A program made the position numbers and the translations under genes. Below the pieces are notes generated by a model, which worked only from the letters and a program-made list of their open reading frames with translations, ran no database searches and had not been told where the DNA came from. Shown one piece after another: positions 59,754-64,000 of a DNA stretch of 64,000 bases. This stretch comes from Arthrobacter woluwensis (GTDB lineage: Bacteria; Actinomycetota; Actinomycetes; Actinomycetales; Micrococcaceae), in the NCBI RefSeq assembly GCF_030816155.1, contig NZ_JAUSXR010000001.1, forward strand, positions 1,674,001 through 1,738,000. The letters are read 5' to 3'. The stretch's first letter is position 1; every line of letters starts with the position of its first letter.

Positions 59754-59759
59754 ACGGTA
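59754..59759 (-). promoter_or_regulatory. -10 box of leaderless promoter (arr)
   Basis: TACCGT on the minus strand ends 6 nt before the arr ATG. Confidence 0.48.
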
Positions 59760-59844
59760 GCAACGCGGACCAGGTCCCGCACCGGCTGTCAGCGCGCCCG
59801 CAGCTCCCAGAACGCGACGGCGGATGGCGCCGTGATGCTTGCAG

Positions 59845-60447
59845 TCATTTCAGTTCCCGGAGTTGAGTATCTGAATCAGATTTGGCCTGTCTCACCTTTC
59901 GTGTCCACTCTTCCAGTTCATCCGCGCGCTCCGCTCGCGTCTTCCCACGTTTTCCAGCCTTTGGAACGAACAAGAAAATGGTCAGTACGCAGCTTAAGCT
60001 GAAAACGAGCAACGCGAGGTAAGGACCAGCGAGGGGAATCAGCCACAGTGCAAGCGCTAGCAATGTTCCTAGTGCGAGGCATCCGAGAACTTCACTTCCA
60101 CTGGGAATGGTGAGAAAAATAAAGAACCAAGCTACCGCCACGATAGGGCCTACGGTCGGAATGGACCAGGTAAAAATAGCAACCAGCAACCCCAGCACGA
60201 GGAAGCTGAACCACTTACCGAACGTGCCGTATTCTGTATCAACGTCGGGCGACTTTCGATTGATCGAATGAGCATCGGCAGTCAACCGCTGGCAATCAGC
60301 GCACCGGCTTACGGTTTCATGGGACCGATGAGCAACTGCGCACAGCCCGTATCGAGATGCGGAATCGAACGAATTCTTAGCAGTGCGAAATGGGTTAAAT
60401 GCGCGTCGCATCTTGCGTGGAACAAGTAGCCGAGTGACGAAACCCAT
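59845..60447 (-). CDS. membrane protein of unknown function, low-GC region
   Basis: Not recognised. The 200-residue protein has a basic N-terminus (VTRLLVPRKMRRAF), a cysteine/histidine cluster near residues 36-55 (Cys36, His40, His43, Cys49, Cys52), then about four transmembrane segments (residues 78-160) and a charged C-terminal tail likely forming a helix (RAERADELEEWTRKVRQ). The ATG at 60447 has AGGGGGAA upstream. Codon use and GC are clearly lower than in the genes to the left, as in the restriction genes to the right, suggesting a transferred stretch. Confidence 0.65.
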   Translation of the reverse strand: MGFVTRLLVPRKMRRAFNPFRTAKNSFDSASRYGLCAVAHRSHETVSRCADCQRLTADAHSINRKSPDVDTEYGTFGKWFSFLVLGLLVAIFTWSIPTVGPIVAVAWFFIFLTIPSGSEVLGCLALGTLLALALWLIPLAGPYLALLVFSLSCVLTIFLFVPKAGKRGKTRAERADELEEWTRKVRQAKSDSDTQLRELK

Positions 60448-60548
60448 ATTTCCCCCTAAACTGATGCGGACACCGACAGCCCCGCGGGCTTCATTCTTAC
60501 TCGAAGTTCTAATCGCGTCCAGCTACTTCCCTCACACATCCTCTTCAC

Positions 60549-63491
60549 TCAGGCTGCGCCTCTCTGATAGGTAGCCTTAAATACGACATCTTCGAGCCAG
60601 TGCTTGAAGCTCTCGTTGTCCTGGAAGGCTTTGAACAGCTGAGTCTCGTCAGAGATGAGACCGAGCATGGCTCTGCCCAGCGCCCTGTTCATCTCTACAC
60701 GCGCGTTCACGGGGTCATCGTTGGCCTGCGCGTTACGGTACGCCTCGTCCTCCGCGACGAGGCGCGGGATCTCCTCCGTGATGCGGCGCTGGATCCGGTC
60801 CCCGTCCTCCCACTCGATGTTCCCGAAGTAGTCGTTGAAGCTCTTCACAATCTCCGAGAGCCGTTCGAGCTCGGCGTCGGCTCGATGCCCGCCGCCTGCG
60901 GCAGGGACGGGCGCGAGCTCGCCGTCTTCGTCGTCGAGTGCGATCTTCATCGCATTCTGTTTCTCGGCCCGGTACGACTCCAGATCGATGTTCTCCAAGA
61001 TGCCGGCGGCCAGGTCTTCCTCCTTGGGTGCCGGAAGCTTCGGCACGAGATGGTCGAGGAAGATCGAGCGCTTCTCCCACTCGGGGCTGCCGTACGGAAG
61101 GACGGTGGATAGGAAGTTGTAGGTGCGCAAGAAGGCCTTGGCGTTGGCCTTGAACGACACCTGGTCATCTTCGTCGGGAAGCTCCACGTACTCGGCCACG
61201 CAGACGTCGAGGAGAGGGTCAAGCTTGTCGCGGCTCTCCCCCGCAAGGTATCGAGTGACGAACTTGTCGACCCGCTCGGGCGTATAAATAGGAGCCGCGT
61301 CGAGCTCATTGACGAGGTCGTGCAACTTATTCGGGTCGGTTTCCTGCGCCAGCAAGGTGGTCCGGTAGTACGGCTCGAATGAATGCTGGATGTCCTCGGC
61401 GTCGTTGGCGAAATCGAGCACGAAGGTGTCGTGCTTCGCGGGATGCGCCCGGTTTAGTCGTGACAGTGTCTGCACGGCAAGTACGCCTGAGAGGGTCTTG
61501 TCCACGTACATCGTGTGAAGTAGCGGTTCGTCGTAGCCCGTCTGGAACTTGTTCGCGACGACGAGGATCCGGTAAGGCTCGGTCTTCACGTGCTCCGCGA
61601 TGGCATTCGAGGGGAATCCGTTCAAGCTCGCCTCGGTGACCTTCTGGCCCTTGTAGTCGTGCTCGCCAGAGAAAGCGACGACTACCTGATACGGGCTCTT
61701 GCGATCGATGAGCGCATCCCGCAACGCGTGGAAGTACTCGATGCAGCGCGCGATCGACGCCGTCACGACCATCGCCCTGGCCTCACCGCCGATCTTGCGC
61801 TTGGCGACCACTTGGGAGTGGAAGTGCTCGACCATGATGGCGGCCTTCTGCGCGATCGCGTGCTCGTTACCCTCGACGTACGCGCGGAGCTTCTTCGACG
61901 CACGCTTCGCATCGAATTCGGGGTCGTCCTCGACGGTCTTCATCAGCTTGTAGTAGCTGCCCACCGGCGCATAGTTACCCAACACGTCGACGATGAAGCC
62001 TTCCTGGATCGCCTGCTTCATCGTGTACGAATGGAACGGCCGGTGGCCGACCTCTCCGTCGGGCTGCGCGAATGCTTCGCCGAACATCTCGAGCGTCTTG
62101 TTCTTCGGCGTCGCCGTGAACGCGAAATAGCTGGCGTTCGGCAACAGCTTCTTGCTCTCGATGATCCGGTTGATCTGGTCCTCGACCGTGTCCTCGTCGG
62201 TGGCGCTCGCACCGGACAGTGCATGCGACACTGCCGCGGACGTCTTGGACCCCTGGGATGAATGCGCCTCGTCGATCACGATGGCGAACGTGCGATCGCG
62301 ATGATCCGCGCCGATGTCGTCCAGGATATAGGGGAACTTCTGCACCGTGGTGAGGATGATCTTCTTACCCGCAGTGATCGCGCGTCGCAGGTCGCCCGAT
62401 CGGTCGGCGTGGACGACCGTAGAGCCGACCTGCAGGAACGACTTGATCGTCTGCGTCAGCTGATTGTCAAGGATGACCCGGTCGGTCACGACGATGATCG
62501 AATCGAACGCAGTCCGGCCGCCGTGCGCAGCCTCGGTGAGCTGGTGCGTCAACCAGGCGATCGAGTTGGACTTCCCGCTGCCTGCAGAATGCTGGATCAA
62601 ATAACGGCGGCCCGCGCCATTCGCTTCGACCTCGGCAAGCAGTCGGCGGACGACGTCGAGCTGGTGGAAACGAGGGAAGATCGCCTTCGACTTTTTCTTC
62701 CCCGTTTTCTGATTCTTCTCGACGACGACCTGCGCGTAGTTCTCGATGATCCCCGCGAGGCTCTCCGGGGCGAGCACTCGCGTCCAGAGGTAGTCCGTCA
62801 TAATCCCATCGGGGTTCGGCGGGTTGCCGGCACCGTCGTTGAAACCCTGGTCGAAAGGAAGGAACCACGAGGAAGACCCCTTGAGCTCGGTGCAGAACCT
62901 CACTCTCTGGTCGTCAAGCGCGAAGTGAGCGATCGTCCGCCCGAACGCGAACAGCGGCTCGCGCGGATCCCGGTCGCGCTGGTACTGCTGCACCGCATCA
63001 TCGACCGTCTGTTTCGTGATGTTGTTCTTCAGCTCGAACGTAAACACAGGCAGACCGTTCACGAACGCGACGAGATCGACCGAGTCGCCGGTGTTGCTGA
63101 CACTGTGGTGCACCTGCCGAGTGATGACAAACCGGTTGGCGTTGAACAGCTCGACGGCCTTCGGGTTACCTGCTGCAGGCGTCGGGTAATACAGATCGAC
63201 GTGGTGTCCGAGATGGTCGACACCGTTACGGAGCACATGGACGACTCCGCGCTTCGTGATCTCACCTTGGACCCGGGCCAGGAACTTGTGGCGTGTGGGC
63301 GAATCATCTGCGAGTCCGAGCGAATCGATAAGCCCTGCCTGCGTGGTCTCGACGAAGGTAGCGAAGTTAACAAGGTCAAGGGCATACGAGGCGGCGTAGT
63401 CTCTCGGCGAACCTTCAGCCCAGCCTCCCCCGACCATCTGCTTGACGATGAGCGCCTCCAGGCTCTCCTCATTGAGATACTGCATGCTCAC
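60549..63491 (-). CDS. hsdR: type I restriction enzyme R subunit
   Basis: HsdR is the motor and nuclease of a type I restriction-modification complex (R2M2S), translocating and cutting unmodified DNA. The 980-residue protein has the nuclease site in VDLVAFVNG...FELKNN (Asp139, Glu153, Lys155), helicase Walker A SAGSGKSNSIAW (Lys307), DEAH box IDEAHSS (407-410), motif III FAFTATPK, and VVANKFQTGYDEP/QTLSRLNRAH motifs V-VI. The GTG at 63491 overlaps the hsdS stop as GTGA. GC content is lower than in the left part of the window. Confidence 0.95.
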   Translation of the reverse strand: MSMQYLNEESLEALIVKQMVGGGWAEGSPRDYAASYALDLVNFATFVETTQAGLIDSLGLADDSPTRHKFLARVQGEITKRGVVHVLRNGVDHLGHHVDLYYPTPAAGNPKAVELFNANRFVITRQVHHSVSNTGDSVDLVAFVNGLPVFTFELKNNITKQTVDDAVQQYQRDRDPREPLFAFGRTIAHFALDDQRVRFCTELKGSSSWFLPFDQGFNDGAGNPPNPDGIMTDYLWTRVLAPESLAGIIENYAQVVVEKNQKTGKKKSKAIFPRFHQLDVVRRLLAEVEANGAGRRYLIQHSAGSGKSNSIAWLTHQLTEAAHGGRTAFDSIIVVTDRVILDNQLTQTIKSFLQVGSTVVHADRSGDLRRAITAGKKIILTTVQKFPYILDDIGADHRDRTFAIVIDEAHSSQGSKTSAAVSHALSGASATDEDTVEDQINRIIESKKLLPNASYFAFTATPKNKTLEMFGEAFAQPDGEVGHRPFHSYTMKQAIQEGFIVDVLGNYAPVGSYYKLMKTVEDDPEFDAKRASKKLRAYVEGNEHAIAQKAAIMVEHFHSQVVAKRKIGGEARAMVVTASIARCIEYFHALRDALIDRKSPYQVVVAFSGEHDYKGQKVTEASLNGFPSNAIAEHVKTEPYRILVVANKFQTGYDEPLLHTMYVDKTLSGVLAVQTLSRLNRAHPAKHDTFVLDFANDAEDIQHSFEPYYRTTLLAQETDPNKLHDLVNELDAAPIYTPERVDKFVTRYLAGESRDKLDPLLDVCVAEYVELPDEDDQVSFKANAKAFLRTYNFLSTVLPYGSPEWEKRSIFLDHLVPKLPAPKEEDLAAGILENIDLESYRAEKQNAMKIALDDEDGELAPVPAAGGGHRADAELERLSEIVKSFNDYFGNIEWEDGDRIQRRITEEIPRLVAEDEAYRNAQANDDPVNARVEMNRALGRAMLGLISDETQLFKAFQDNESFKHWLEDVVFKATYQRGAA

Positions 63492-64000
63492 TCCTCCAAA
63501 TTCTCGCTCAGTGCTTCCTCGAGTTCATCGTCGAGGCTCGTCCCAAGTTCGTCAAACATCTCGGGCAAATCCGGCAGATCCGCAGCAATAGCCCGAACAT
63601 CAACTTGCCCCGTTACCACATCGGCGACAAGGCGAGTGCGGAACTCCTGCAGTAGTACCAATTCCTGGTTTATCCTGGACACCGTTTCAGAGGTCATCTC
63701 TCGAACCTTACGGAGCTTTCCAAGGATCTCGTCCTGCAAAGACAATTCAGGCACACGTACAGGTATCGCGCCCACGTCACCTACGCGCAGGTGCCCTACG
63801 GTGCTACCGTTCATTGCGACGCTAATAAATTCCCTCGCTGGCGAATCATAGAGTGCGCGCACCAAGAACTCGGCACGTATCAATGCAGGATCCGGGCGGT
63901 ACATCATCATTCGTTGACCGAGGCACACGTCGACGCCGCCGGGGACTAGTGCCGCTTCTCCCGCCGGAGCTTCACGCGTAAAGAGAACGTCGCCGACCCC
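63488..64000 (-). CDS. hsdS: type I restriction enzyme S subunit, 5' part outside window
   Basis: The specificity subunit recognises the two halves of the target site. Only the last 170 residues are visible. The frame is open to the window edge and begins with GVGDVLFTREAPAGEAALV and CLGQRMMMY, typical of the end of the second target recognition domain, followed by a conserved helix (LQDEILGKLRKVREMTSETVSR...LLQEFRTRLVADVVTGQVDVR). It is coupled to hsdR by a 4-bp overlap. hsdM is expected further right, outside the window. Confidence 0.9.
   Translation of the reverse strand, partial: GVGDVLFTREAPAGEAALVPGGVDVCLGQRMMMYRPDPALIRAEFLVRALYDSPAREFISVAMNGSTVGHLRVGDVGAIPVRVPELSLQDEILGKLRKVREMTSETVSRINQELVLLQEFRTRLVADVVTGQVDVRAIAADLPDLPEMFDELGTSLDDELEEALSENLEE

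Overview
The window is high-GC, gene-dense actinobacterial chromosome, most like Arthrobacter or a related Micrococcaceae. Pointers to this are SepH, DUF3159/DUF3710/DUF3093/DUF4193/DUF5998/DUF7455 proteins, a fused CydDC exporter, corynebacterial-type GlgA, an N-terminal-GNAT acyl-CoA synthetase-like protein, and many leaderless starts with a TAnnnT -10 box 6-7 nt before the start codon. This is family-level inference. I saw no tRNA, rRNA, CRISPR array, integrase or insertion sequence. No gap between genes exceeds 300 bp.

Layout. 1-2006: 3' part of a FadB-type beta-oxidation multienzyme. 2242-6445 (minus): aldo/keto reductase, then the coupled set dxs > DUF402 > unknown. 6721-9335 (plus): oxidoreductase, alpha/beta hydrolase and TetR regulator. 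9441-12275: aconitase with an iron-box-like palindrome upstream. 12382-17734: a frameshifted VOC protein, a TRAM RNA methyltransferase coupled to a KimA-like APC permease, and a divergent pair of TrkA subunits; the permease and TrkA genes suggest potassium uptake. 17825-21366: dut and conserved actinobacterial DUF genes. 21614-24967: sepH, a phosphodiesterase and DUF5998. 25049-32946: Pat-like acetyltransferase, parC, VanW, DinB and GNAT proteins. 32987-40651: cydA-cydB-cydDC (cytochrome bd and its assembly exporter), divergent from a blaI/M56-protease pair, with three matching palindromes between. 40672-43198: parE and DUF7455. 43390-49937: MaoC, two-domain FabG and thiolase, divergent from TetR plus an acyl-CoA dehydrogenase/oxidase, with a perfect operator-like repeat between. 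49993-52761: divergent glgA and glgC. 52861-59747: SDR with a zinc ribbon, pepN, peptidase E, lipoate ligase, rpmE2 and arr. 59845-64000: a lower-GC stretch with a membrane protein and the hsdR/hsdS end of a type I restriction system running off the window.

Five genes (VOC protein, parE, glgC, SDR, peptidase E) are each broken by a 1-2 base insertion, three of them in GGGG runs. Since parE is probably essential, sequence or assembly error is more likely than five real mutations, and these genes should be read as probably intact in the organism.

The best candidates for new biology are the BlaI-like operators in front of the cytochrome bd operon, the iron-box-like site in front of aconitase, the KimA/TrkA pairing, and the zinc-ribbon SDR. 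All functional statements come from reading the sequence and from knowledge of the families; no database search was run.
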